Source of the DNA: Fibrobacteraceae bacterium
Lineage (GTDB): Bacteria > Fibrobacterota > Fibrobacteria > Fibrobacterales > Fibrobacteraceae
Length of the DNA: 10,202 nt
Direction: 5' to 3'
Assembly: GCA_023231365.1 (NCBI GenBank)
Contig: JALNVO010000087.1
Location: 1-10,202, forward strand
In this document: in pieces, positions 1 through 7,086 of the stretch
Layout: each line of letters opens with the position of its first letter
Numbering within the stretch: the first letter of the stretch is position 1
Program-made: the position numbers and the translations under genes
The notes under the pieces: generated by a model
The model's input: only the letters and a program-made list of their open reading frames with translations
Told to the model about the DNA's origin: nothing
The model's database searches: none

Positions 1-2259
1 CCAGGTTCAACATCTACTGCTGGTGGCGGCGGATACCGTTCTTCTGGAAATCCTCCGTATAGAAGCGGACCTTCTAATGGTCAATCCCGCCCGTATTCTA
101 CGGGAACGCAATCCCGCGGTCATTTTGCGGGCCAAGCGATGCAGGACGCCTTTGGAGCCGCTCGTAGCAGTCCCCCCCCCAGTGGAGCTCCCTCCGGTAA
201 CAACCGCTTCGCTCCTAAGGGGAATTCCCAGAGTGGCCGAGGCAATTCCCGCTATTCCAAGGGAAAGCGTGATAATGGCCGCGATCGCGAACAGCAGACG
301 GAACGGCAGGATACGGTTCGTCAGAATGTATCCCGTGTGATGGCTTCGCTTTCCAAGCATCCGGTGAAGAAAGTTTATCACAAGGATGAAAATGCAGAAA
401 ATTTCGGCGCAGAACGCAAGATTTTAAAGACTTCTGACTTTATCACCGTTGGCGAACTTGCCGGTATGATGGACCAGATGCCTGCCCGCGTAATCGCGAA
501 ATGTATGGAAATGGGTATGATGGTTACCATCAATGCCCGCCTTGATTTTGAATCCATCCAGATTCTCGCCGATGAATTCGGTTATGAAGCTCAGCTGATG
601 GAAGAATACGAAGAAGAAGTTCTCGGTGTGGAAGAAGAAAAAGCCGAAGATTTGGAACCGCGTCATCCTGTGGTAACCGTAATGGGCCATGTTGACCATG
701 GTAAAACGTCTCTCCTCGACTGGATCCGCAAGACTCACGTGGTTTCTGGAGAATCCGGTGGCATTACTCAGCATATCGGTGCTTATGAAGTAACGACTTC
801 CGTAGGCAAGGTGACATTCCTCGATACGCCGGGTCACGAAGCCTTCAGCGCTATGCGTGCTCGCGGTTCTCAAGTGACGGACGTGATCGTGCTTGTTGTC
901 GCCGCAGATTCAATGGTCATGCCTCAGACGGTAGAATCCATTGAACTTGCCCATCGTGAAAAAGTGCCAATTGTCGTGGCGATTACCAAGATTGATTTGC
1001 CGACGGCCAATCCGGACAAAATCCGGACTCAGCTTGCCGAACGCGGCGTGGAAGTAGAACAGTGGGGCGGTGAAGTCAGCTGTATCGAAGTTTCCGCCCG
1101 TACGGGTGCGGGAATGCAGAAGCTCCTTGAAACGCTTGCCCTCGAAGCAGAAGTGCTCGAACTCAAGGCGAGCAAGACGGCTCGCGCGCGCGGTGCCGTT
1201 GTGGAATCCAAGCTCGATGCGGGCAAGGGTTCTATGGCGACGATCCTCGTGCAGGATGGAACTCTTCACATTGGCGATCCGTTCGTTTGCGGTATCTATG
1301 CCGGACGCGTCCGTGCAATGTTCGATGATCGTGGCAAACAAATGAAGGAGGCGGGTCCTTCCGCTCCTTGTCAGGTATTAGGCTTTGATGGCACTCCTCA
1401 AGCTGGTGATGACCTCATTGTGGTCGAAGATGAGAAGTCTGCACGCGAGATTGCCTCCAAGCGCCGTATGGCTGCCCGTGAACGCGATCTCCGCGCTCGC
1501 AAGACTATCTCTCTTGAAAATGTCTATGACAACGTGAAGAACGGAACTGTTTCCGAACTCAACTTGATCATCAAGGCTGACGTGGGTGGTTCTTCTGAAG
1601 CTATTGCGGCAAGCCTTGAAAAGCTCTCTAACCGCGAAGTCAAGGTGAATATCATCCGCAAGGGCGTTGGAGCGATTACGGATTCCGATATACTTCTTGC
1701 CACTTCTTCCCAAGCAATTATTATCGCGTTCCACTTGATGCCTCCGCTTTCTATCCGCGAAATGGCAGAGAAGGAAGGCGTTGAAATCAAGAATTACCGC
1801 ATTATTTATGAGATCATCGATGATATCAAGAATACCGTCGAAGGTCTGCTCAAGCCGACAAAGCGCGAAGAACTCACCGGTGAAGCTGAAATTCGCCAGA
1901 TCTTCAAAATTCCGAAGGTCGGTATTATTGCCGGCTGTATGGTTACGGACGGTGAAGTGGACCGCAGCAGCCGCGTTCACGTATACCGGGCTGGCGTGGA
2001 ACTCGGCCTTACCGAAGTCCAGACTCTCAAGCGTCACAAAGACGATGCGAAATCTGTCGCCCGCGGCTTTGAATGCGGTATCGGACTTAAGGGGTATGAC
2101 AACCTCCAAGAAGGCGATACGCTTATGTTCTTCAAGGAAGTTTCTGTTGCCCGCACATTGGAAGATGTTGCCCGCGATGAAGCTCTTGCCAAGGAAAAGG
2201 CTGCTCAGGAAAAAGAAGCCAAGGCCGCAGAACAGAATTCTCCAAAGAAGGATGCTTAA
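1..2259 (+). CDS. infB: Translation initiation factor IF-2, 5'-truncated by the window edge
   Basis: IF-2 is the GTPase that brings fMet-tRNA to the 30S subunit and promotes 50S joining. The frame is open from base 1, so the true start lies upstream; 752 codons are present. In window codons: a Gly/Ser/Pro/Arg-rich low-complexity linker (about 1-105), an IF2_N-like helical domain (about 141-200), then the GTPase domain with G1 GHVDHGKT (229-236), G2 GGITQHIG, G3 DTPGH (275-279), G4 and G5 SARTG. IF-2 domains 2 to 4 follow, including the conserved ADVGGSSEAI segment. G4 reads TKID rather than the family's NKID (Thr codon acc at 985-987). After the usual IF-2 end (FFKEVSVART) there is an extra Lys/Glu/Ala-rich tail of about 30 residues. 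The stop overlaps the rbfA start (TAATG). The ATG at 139 lies inside the linker, lacks a clear Shine-Dalgarno, and is not the gene start. Confidence 0.97.
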   Translation, partial: PGSTSTAGGGGYRSSGNPPYRSGPSNGQSRPYSTGTQSRGHFAGQAMQDAFGAARSSPPPSGAPSGNNRFAPKGNSQSGRGNSRYSKGKRDNGRDREQQTERQDTVRQNVSRVMASLSKHPVKKVYHKDENAENFGAERKILKTSDFITVGELAGMMDQMPARVIAKCMEMGMMVTINARLDFESIQILADEFGYEAQLMEEYEEEVLGVEEEKAEDLEPRHPVVTVMGHVDHGKTSLLDWIRKTHVVSGESGGITQHIGAYEVTTSVGKVTFLDTPGHEAFSAMRARGSQVTDVIVLVVAADSMVMPQTVESIELAHREKVPIVVAITKIDLPTANPDKIRTQLAERGVEVEQWGGEVSCIEVSARTGAGMQKLLETLALEAEVLELKASKTARARGAVVESKLDAGKGSMATILVQDGTLHIGDPFVCGIYAGRVRAMFDDRGKQMKEAGPSAPCQVLGFDGTPQAGDDLIVVEDEKSAREIASKRRMAARERDLRARKTISLENVYDNVKNGTVSELNLIIKADVGGSSEAIAASLEKLSNREVKVNIIRKGVGAITDSDILLATSSQAIIIAFHLMPPLSIREMAEKEGVEIKNYRIIYEIIDDIKNTVEGLLKPTKREELTGEAEIRQIFKIPKVGIIAGCMVTDGEVDRSSRVHVYRAGVELGLTEVQTLKRHKDDAKSVARGFECGIGLKGYDNLQEGDTLMFFKEVSVARTLEDVARDEALAKEKAAQEKEAKAAEQNSPKKDA
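2248..2252 (+). promoter_or_regulatory. Ribosome binding site of rbfA
   Basis: AAGGA lies inside the last codons of infB, 6 bases before the ATG at 2259. It favours that ATG over the in-frame ATG at 2283, which has no comparable site. With the one-base overlap of stop and start it suggests coupled translation of infB and rbfA. Confidence 0.7.
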
Positions 2260-2654
2260 TGCCGCGTAATTTCCATTCTGGAATGAGCCGAGGATCGACC
2301 CGCCGCGTACGCCGCACGGATCGTTTGGATGAGCTCTTCCGGGAGGAGATAAGCAAGCTTCTCCAGAAAGGATTGAAGGACCCTCGCGTAGGCTTTGCTA
2401 CGATTACCCGTGTAGAAATTACGACGGATTTGAGCTATGCTAAAGTTTATGTGTCGGTACTCGGTTCTGAAAAGGATAAGACGGGAACGATGATCGGCCT
2501 CAAAAATTCGGCGGGATTTATCCGCAAATATTTGGGTACGCAGATCAAGATCCGGAAGATTCCCGAGCTGACCTTTGTTCTCGACGAAAGCCTGGATCAC
2601 GCTATGCATATTGAAGAAATTCTTTCTGATTTGAAAGGCAAGGGCGAACTTTAA
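2259..2654 (+). CDS. rbfA: 30S ribosome-binding factor A
   Basis: RbfA is a small KH-fold protein that binds the immature 30S subunit near the 5' helix of 16S rRNA and assists its late maturation, notably in the cold. The 131-residue product has the normal family length. Recognisable blocks are a basic N-terminus, DPRVG (41-45), the strand SYAKVYVS (59-66), and the C-terminal block from IPELTF to the MHIEEIL helix (101-122), which carries the family's LDESLDHA-type sequence. The start at 2259 has a good Shine-Dalgarno and overlaps the infB stop by one base. truB follows after 18 bases. The order infB-rbfA-truB is the classic bacterial arrangement and supports the call. Nothing looks broken. 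Confidence 0.96.
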   Translation: MPRNFHSGMSRGSTRRVRRTDRLDELFREEISKLLQKGLKDPRVGFATITRVEITTDLSYAKVYVSVLGSEKDKTGTMIGLKNSAGFIRKYLGTQIKIRKIPELTFVLDESLDHAMHIEEILSDLKGKGEL

Positions 2655-2672
2655 GCCCGCTATTCTAATCGC

Positions 2673-3587
2673 ATGGAGACTCTTTTTTCTGGCTTGATTC
2701 TTTTGGATAAACCGGCAGGAGTCACCTCCTGCAAAGCTTTATTTCCTATCCGAAAAATTTTCCATACGCGAAGAGTGGGCCACGCAGGCTCGCTCGATTT
2801 GCGTGCTTCGGGTTTGATCGTTGCCGCCGTAGGCCGTGCGACAAGGCTACTTTCTTTTGTAGAATCGGGAGAAAAGTCCTATACCTTCAACGCTCATTTT
2901 GGCTATTCTACCGATACGGATGAATGGGATGGCGAGCTCATTTCGCAAGACCCGCAGGAAGCTCCGATATCCGCTGAAGAGATTCAGAAAGTCCTTCCTC
3001 AGTTCCGCGGTGAAATAGACCAGGTCCCGCCTGATTTCAGCGCGGTTAAAATCCAAGGAAAGCGGGCTTCGGATTTAGCGCTCAAGGGGCGTTCTTTTGA
3101 ACTCAAATCGCGGAAAATTTTCATCCGCAATTTGTCTTTAGTGGGGAGAGCTTCTGCTCCACAAAATATTTCGGGCCGCATTCGTTCTTCGTTTGAGTTT
3201 TCCTGCGATTGTTCCAAAGGTACATATATCCGTTCTTTAGTGCGTGATATCGCTAGGGCACTCGGAACTTGTGGTGTTGTATCGGGAATTCGCCGCACGC
3301 GGATTGGGTCACTCTCTGTGGCAGATGCCGTACTGCCTTCTTCGCTGGATGAAAATTCACTTTGCACTCCGCAAAGTCTTTTGCCTTTTCCTGTGGTTAA
3401 ACTGACGCCTAGCGAATTGGAATTTATCCGCAACGGTAATTCAATTGCCTGGAATACTCCGGTAGCTTTTTCCGATGGCGCTCCGAATGTGGTCCTTGCG
3501 GAAGATGAATCGGGAACGCTGCAATCGGCGTGTTCTTATGCAAATGGAAAGCTTTATGCCAAATTTTTCCTCGGGAGCGATAACTGA
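2673..3587 (+). CDS. truB: tRNA pseudouridine(55) synthase TruB
   Basis: TruB converts U55 in the T-loop of tRNAs to pseudouridine. The 304-residue protein starts with the typical GLILLDKPAGVTS block (7-19). The catalytic motif is GHAGSLD (36-42), with Asp42 as the expected nucleophile. Further conserved parts are KSY (68-70), the TDTDEWDGE stretch, the FSAVKIQGKRA block, and CSKGTYIRSLVRDIARALG. The end (about 235-304) resembles the C-terminal PUA-like module of bacterial TruB. The bases after the catalytic Asp read LRASG where the family usually has PxATG, so the Pro next to the nucleophile is Leu. No clear Shine-Dalgarno precedes the ATG, so expression may rely on coupling to rbfA 18 bases upstream. 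The TGA stop overlaps the ribF ATG by one base. Confidence 0.95.
   Translation: METLFSGLILLDKPAGVTSCKALFPIRKIFHTRRVGHAGSLDLRASGLIVAAVGRATRLLSFVESGEKSYTFNAHFGYSTDTDEWDGELISQDPQEAPISAEEIQKVLPQFRGEIDQVPPDFSAVKIQGKRASDLALKGRSFELKSRKIFIRNLSLVGRASAPQNISGRIRSSFEFSCDCSKGTYIRSLVRDIARALGTCGVVSGIRRTRIGSLSVADAVLPSSLDENSLCTPQSLLPFPVVKLTPSELEFIRNGNSIAWNTPVAFSDGAPNVVLAEDESGTLQSACSYANGKLYAKFFLGSDN
3573..3577 (+). promoter_or_regulatory. Ribosome binding site of ribF
   Basis: GGGAG within the 3' end of truB, 9 bases before the ribF ATG that overlaps the truB stop. It supports the chosen ribF start. Confidence 0.6.
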
Positions 3588-4465
3588 TGGCTGAGATACT
3601 ACGCGCCGTTACAGCTGGAAATTTTGACGGATGCCATTTAGGGCATCAGGAGCTTTTTCGAGTTCTCCGCGTTGAAGCTTTAGCTAGAAATCTGGTGCCG
3701 ACGGTCATTTCTTTTGAACCGCATACGCGTCACGTTTTAGGAATCCCGGGCCGCCCCGCTCTTTTAACGACGACGGAAGAGAAAGAAACTTTTATCCGCT
3801 CGCTTGGACTTGATTTTATCTTGCTTCCTTTTACGCGAGAAGTGGCTGCCCAGCCGTTTCAAGAATTTGTGGGAAAGGAACTCATCGAAAAATTTGGAAC
3901 GCGCTTTTTGGTGCTTGGGCACGACCATCATTTTGGGGCGGCCGGCAAGGGAAATTTTGAAGCAATTGTTTCGACATTTCCAGACTTACCTGCGATTCAA
4001 TTATCCGCAATTTATAAGGACGGGGAACTTTTAAGTTCTTCTCGTATCCGTGACGCCTTGGAAAATGGGGCTGTGGAGCGGGCGAATTCTTTATTAGGGC
4101 GCTCTTACCGCATTCACGGACGTGTAGTGCAGGGGAAACGATTGGGCCATACGATTGGATTTCCGACGGCTAATGTTCAAACGGGTTCTTATAAATTAAT
4201 TCCCAAGTTCGGCTCCTATGTGGCGAGCGTAAAACTTTCTGATTCAAGTGAACACCGCGCTGTGGTGAATATCGGGATTCAACCCTCTATTGGCGATTTG
4301 CCTCTTGCTGTAGAAGTACATTTGCTGGATTTTAGCGGAAATCTTTACGGACAAATGATCGATGTGGATTTGCTCACATTCATCCGGGCAGAGAAAAAAT
4401 TTGAATCAATTGATGCTCTAAAAGCGCAAATAACTGCAGATGCGAATTTTGCCCGCAATTTCTAA
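3587..4465 (+). CDS. ribF: Bifunctional riboflavin kinase / FMN adenylyltransferase
   Basis: RibF makes FMN from riboflavin and ATP, then FAD from FMN and ATP, in the cytosol. The 292-residue protein is close to the usual length and has both domains. The N-terminal adenylyltransferase half has GNFDGCHLGH (11-20), which contains the HxGH nucleotidyltransferase motif (17-20), then LGHDHHFG (110-117) and the SSSRIR block (150-155). The C-terminal riboflavin kinase half has GFPTAN (191-196), NIGIQPS, VEVHLLDF (242-249) and the closing IRAEKKF segment with the expected Arg and Glu. It starts inside the truB stop (TGATG) and is the last gene of the operon; ygiQ points toward it from the other strand. 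FAD made here is the cofactor needed by the reductase at 7562, but nothing links the two genetically. Confidence 0.96.
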   Translation: MAEILRAVTAGNFDGCHLGHQELFRVLRVEALARNLVPTVISFEPHTRHVLGIPGRPALLTTTEEKETFIRSLGLDFILLPFTREVAAQPFQEFVGKELIEKFGTRFLVLGHDHHFGAAGKGNFEAIVSTFPDLPAIQLSAIYKDGELLSSSRIRDALENGAVERANSLLGRSYRIHGRVVQGKRLGHTIGFPTANVQTGSYKLIPKFGSYVASVKLSDSSEHRAVVNIGIQPSIGDLPLAVEVHLLDFSGNLYGQMIDVDLLTFIRAEKKFESIDALKAQITADANFARNF

Positions 4466-4470
4466 TAGGG

Positions 4471-4486
4471 AAATTTTTTAAAATTT
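4471..4486. terminator. Weak A/T-only inverted repeat just after ribF
   Basis: AAATTTT, two bases, AAAATTT, beginning six bases after the ribF stop and followed by TTTG. The position suits a terminator, but the stem has no GC pair and would be unstable, so this is only a candidate. Confidence 0.2.
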
Positions 4487-4733
4487 GTTTTGAGGGACAG
4501 GGGATTGCTTTGTGGAGTAATAATTTTCGGCGTGAATTCTTCCCGCCGTGGTGAGCAAGGAATAACGAGACATTCCGTGCAACCGTTTAGCAGGTAATCT
4601 TTCAGCCTCTCCTTTCTAGGCCCGGAAAAAGGCTTTATCGCTCTCGCGCAGTTTAGCGACTCTTCTTGGGCTTTGCTTGCTCTGCTATAGACGCGTGGCC
4701 CGTTGCAATACCCTATAGCGAATTGTGGTGTTG

Positions 4734-4747
4734 CTCTTGTACAAGAG
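4734..4747. repeat. Perfect 14-base palindrome CTCTTGTACAAGAG
   Basis: The sequence is its own reverse complement and sits 18 bases beyond the ygiQ stop. GGTG and CACC on its flanks could lengthen the stem. No T-run follows on either strand, so it is a poor intrinsic terminator. It could be a protein-binding site or part of a structured transcript. Confidence 0.45.
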
Positions 4748-4765
4748 TCCACCGCCTCACCTCTT

Positions 4766-6739
4766 CTATTCTTTTCTGAAATTTTGGTGTCTATGCCTTT
4801 CGCTGCGTTCTTTTTTGATAACTTCTCGCTCTTCGGCGCGTTCCTTGCTCGGTTCATAGGTGCGGCCTTCTTTGAGCGATGTGCGCGATAGGAGCAGCCG
4901 GGAAACTTTGCCTAGCTTGAGGCGTTCAAGCGTATTCCTTATCCATACGCGGTTTTCGGGAATGTACCAGAAGAAAAATCTCTGTTGAGAACGCTTTTCG
5001 TCGATGCTCTTTGCGACAAAGAGAGGCTTCCCGTCGGGGTACATCGCCGCATAATACATTTCGGTGGAAATGGTCATCGGGGTGGGCGTAAAGTCTTGCA
5101 CTTGTTCCAAGCGGAAGCCGAGCTGCTTGGTTTCGAGGGCGAGTTCCGCCATATCTTTTTCGGTGCAGCCCGGGTGACTTGAGATAAAGTAAGGGATGAG
5201 CTGTTGGTTCTTGCCGATACGTTTGCATTCCGCATCAAAGATTTCCTTGAATCTGTAGAACAAACTAAATGACGGTTTGCGCATTAAGCTCAAAACCTGA
5301 TCGGATGTGTGCTCCGGGGCGACTTTGAGGCGTCCGCTTACATGGTTGCCGATGAGTTCGCGAGCATATTCCAGGTGGTCTTCTTTGAGGGCTTTGTCTG
5401 TAGTTTCTTGCAAAATGAGGTCGTAGCGGATGCCGCTTCCGATGAATAAATGCTTCACTTTCGGATTTTTTGAAATTTCGCGGTAGAGCTCGGTGAGTTC
5501 CTTGTGCCGAGTATCCATATTGTCGCAGATGCGGGGAAATATGCAGCTAGGCTTTGCGCATTTTTCGCAGCGGGAACGGTCCTTGCCCCGCATTTTATAC
5601 ATGTTTGCGCTGGGGCCGCCGAGGTCGGTGATCGTACCTGCAAAACCCGGCATTTGGGTAACGATGTCTACTTCGCGGAGGATGCTTTCTTTTGTGCGGC
5701 TTGCGACAAATTTTCCCTGGTGAGCATTGATTGCACAGAAACTGCAACCGCCAAAACATCCGCGATGCGTGTTGATCGAAAATTTGATCATTTCAAACGC
5801 GGGAATCGGTCCCCGCTTTTTGTAGCGGGGGTGAGGCGCTCTCATATACGGGTATTCAAAGCTCTCGTCGAGTTCGCCTTCTTCGAGCGGTGGGTAAGGC
5901 GGGTTAATTACCACCGTGACTTCGCCTGCGTCTTGTAAAATGCGCTTTGCGTGAATTTTATTGCTCTCGACTTCGGCTTTGCGAAATGCTTCGAACTGCG
6001 TTTTTTTATTTTGTATGCAGTCTTCAAAACTAGGAAGGATGAGGTCTTCAAAGTCCTTATTTTTGGGTACACGTCCTTTTGGAGCTAGGAAGACTGTCTG
6101 CGGAATGGAATTCATATTGGAAAAGGGCACTCCTTTTTTGAGAAGGCGCAGCAATTCCTTCATCGGCTTTTCGCCCATACCGTAAATCAAAAGATCCGCA
6201 TTTGTCGAAGCGAGAATAGGCGGGAGGACTTTGTTATCCCAGTAATCGTAATGCGCTATACGGCGCAGGCTGGATTCGAGGCCGCCTAAAACTACGGGAA
6301 CATCGGGGTAGAGTTCTTTTAAAATTTTGGCGTAGACGCTTGTTGCTCGGTCGGGCCTAAAGCCAGCTTTCCCGCCTGGTGTATAGGCATCGTCGCTTCG
6401 AAGGCGCTTGTTCGCAGTGTAGTGGTTTACCATGCTGTCCATACCGCTGGAAATGCCGAAAAAGAGCCGTGGCTTCCCCAATTTTTTGAAGTCGCGCAGG
6501 TCGTCCCTCCAATTGGGCTGTGGCAACACTGCGACACGGAGGCCTTCGTGCTCAATGAGCCTTGACATTACGGCATGCCCAAAAGAGGGGTGATCGACGT
6601 ATGCGTCGGCAGAAACGATGATGACGTCAACAGAGTCCCAACCTCTTGCTTCCAAATCTTCTTTGGAAATGGGCAAAAATTCGCGTGCTTCCATAAAGTA
6701 AAGATAAAAATTTGCTGCGGGAAAAAGTGAATTTCCCAT
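4766..6739 (-). CDS. ygiQ: YgiQ family (UPF0313) radical SAM protein
   Basis: This is a radical S-adenosylmethionine iron-sulfur protein of the YgiQ family, whose substrate is not established to my knowledge. The 657 residues include the family N-terminal domain with DAYVDHPSFGHAV (45-57) and the GISSGMDSMVNHYTANKRL signature (95-113). The radical SAM core has CxxxCxxC at Cys328, Cys332 and Cys335 for the 4Fe-4S cluster. A second set, Cys391, Cys394, Cys399 and Cys405, follows as in the family. The C-terminal part carries the LKVAPEH, PYFISSHPG and VQDFTPTPMT blocks, ending in a Lys/Arg/Glu-rich tail. The ATG at 6739 has a good Shine-Dalgarno, while family members usually begin near Met16 (6694), so the first 15 residues may be an extension. 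It is convergent to ribF and divergent from the reductase at 7562. Confidence 0.93.
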   Translation of the reverse strand: MGNSLFPAANFYLYFMEAREFLPISKEDLEARGWDSVDVIIVSADAYVDHPSFGHAVMSRLIEHEGLRVAVLPQPNWRDDLRDFKKLGKPRLFFGISSGMDSMVNHYTANKRLRSDDAYTPGGKAGFRPDRATSVYAKILKELYPDVPVVLGGLESSLRRIAHYDYWDNKVLPPILASTNADLLIYGMGEKPMKELLRLLKKGVPFSNMNSIPQTVFLAPKGRVPKNKDFEDLILPSFEDCIQNKKTQFEAFRKAEVESNKIHAKRILQDAGEVTVVINPPYPPLEEGELDESFEYPYMRAPHPRYKKRGPIPAFEMIKFSINTHRGCFGGCSFCAINAHQGKFVASRTKESILREVDIVTQMPGFAGTITDLGGPSANMYKMRGKDRSRCEKCAKPSCIFPRICDNMDTRHKELTELYREISKNPKVKHLFIGSGIRYDLILQETTDKALKEDHLEYARELIGNHVSGRLKVAPEHTSDQVLSLMRKPSFSLFYRFKEIFDAECKRIGKNQQLIPYFISSHPGCTEKDMAELALETKQLGFRLEQVQDFTPTPMTISTEMYYAAMYPDGKPLFVAKSIDEKRSQQRFFFWYIPENRVWIRNTLERLKLGKVSRLLLSRTSLKEGRTYEPSKERAEEREVIKKERSERHRHQNFRKE

Positions 6740-6746
6740 AATTAGT

Positions 6747-6751
6747 TCCCT
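6747..6751 (-). promoter_or_regulatory. Ribosome binding site of ygiQ
   Basis: AGGGA on the - strand, 7 bases before the ATG ending at 6739. The in-frame ATG at 6694 that matches the usual family start has only AT-rich sequence before it, so this site favours the longer form. Confidence 0.55.
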
Positions 6752-6808
6752 GTAACTCGCTATGCTTCAGATCTACCCTCTGGCCTGTTGTGCAAAATAT
6801 CGCCGTTA

Positions 6809-6830
6809 TTTTGATGAAACTTTTGATGAA
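6809..6830. repeat. Two tandem copies of TTTTGATGAA
   Basis: The 10-mer occurs at 6809-6818 and 6821-6830, period 12, in the spacer upstream of ygiQ. It may be chance or a pair of binding sites; no function can be read from it. Confidence 0.35.
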
Positions 6831-6863
6831 GAACTGATGTGAATATGAACCTTGTTTGCTTAC

Positions 6864-6890
6864 AAAGTAAATTACTTTATATAAAGTAAT
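6864..6890. promoter_or_regulatory. Operator-like array of three AAAGTAA half-sites
   Basis: A perfect 20-base palindrome, ATTACTTTATATAAAGTAAT, occupies 6871-6890. A third half-site (AAAGTAA, 6864-6870) pairs with its left arm as a second palindrome centred on 6871. Alternating half-sites of this kind are typical of dimeric repressors. TTACT/AGTAA-type half-sites recall those described for HxlR (DUF24) redox-responsive regulators, but that link is a guess. On the - strand TTTACT, 17 bases, TCATAT reads away from the array toward ygiQ as a possible weak promoter. The - strand carries another TTTACTTTAT at the internal ygiQ Met16. Confidence 0.5.
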
Positions 6891-6901
6891 ATTTGAGGCT
6901 T

Positions 6902-7063
6902 CTAATATACTTGTAAGCATAAGGCTTGTTTTCCTATGCGGTCTGAGGAAACCAATATGCGTTTTACGTTTTGATATTGGAACTGTTGAGAAAGATGATA
7001 GACAACATATTCTGCAAGTTCCTGAATCCGTAGGCTACCTGTATCCTGATTTTTATTCGACAT
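6902..7063 (-). CDS. Possible small protein, 53 residues, unrecognised
   Basis: The frame starts MSNKNQDTGSLRIQELAEYV and reads through a likely amphipathic helix (about 9-32) to LCLQVY. No family is recognised; there is no signal peptide, transmembrane segment or metal motif. The ATG at 7063 has GGAG four bases upstream, overlapping the foot of a small hairpin (the 7070-7086 repeat) that might limit ribosome access. The frame stays open upstream to an ATG at 7135, but that start has no Shine-Dalgarno and would translate the repeat. The operator-like array begins 12 bases past the stop, between this frame and ygiQ, both on the - strand. It could be a true small gene, the N-terminal stump of a truncated one, or chance. 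Confidence 0.4.
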   Translation of the reverse strand: MSNKNQDTGSLRIQELAEYVVYHLSQQFQYQNVKRILVSSDRIGKQALCLQVY

Positions 7064-7069
7064 AAAACT

Positions 7070-7086
7070 CCGTGCTTTGCGCGGGG
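7070..7086. repeat. 17-base hairpin repeat, copy 1
   Basis: CCGTGCTTTGCGCGGGG folds as a six-pair stem with one G-T wobble and a three-base loop. A second copy with one mismatch, in the same orientation, is at 9662-9678. On the - strand it lies immediately before the start of the 53-residue frame. Confidence 0.5.

Larger units (their letters stand above)
4466..4765. other. Gene-poor convergent spacer with several inverted repeats
   Basis: Three hundred bases lie between the ribF stop and the ygiQ stop. No recognised gene or tRNA is present. Small inverted repeats are dense: AAATTTT/AAAATTT (4471-4486), CGGCG/CGCCG (4528-4548), CCTTT/AAAGG (4611-4632), TCGCT/AGCGA (4638-4659), GCTATAG/CTATAGC (4684-4719) and a perfect 14-base palindrome (4734-4747). 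On the - strand one frame stays open through the whole spacer, but its translation is Cys- and Pro-rich, ends at the ribF border, and looks unlike a protein. A structured RNA, a dispersed repeat or decayed DNA all remain possible. No classical GC stem plus T-run was found for either gene. Confidence 0.4.

Noticed and set aside
1378..2109. 243-codon frame opposite infB
   Set aside because: Shadow of infB codon usage on the complementary strand; the + strand matches IF-2 throughout.
139..2259. ATG at 139 as the start of infB
   Set aside because: The frame is open to base 1 with the same low-complexity linker and there is no ribosome site, so the gene simply enters from outside the window.
4462..4857. 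131-codon frame on the - strand overlapping the end of ygiQ
   Set aside because: It overlaps ygiQ out of frame, has no ribosome site, and translates to a Cys/Pro-rich non-globular sequence. Kept only as a note on the spacer.
6762..6842. 26-codon + strand frame ending FDEELM
   Set aside because: Looks mildly protein-like, but there is no Shine-Dalgarno and it is too short to judge.
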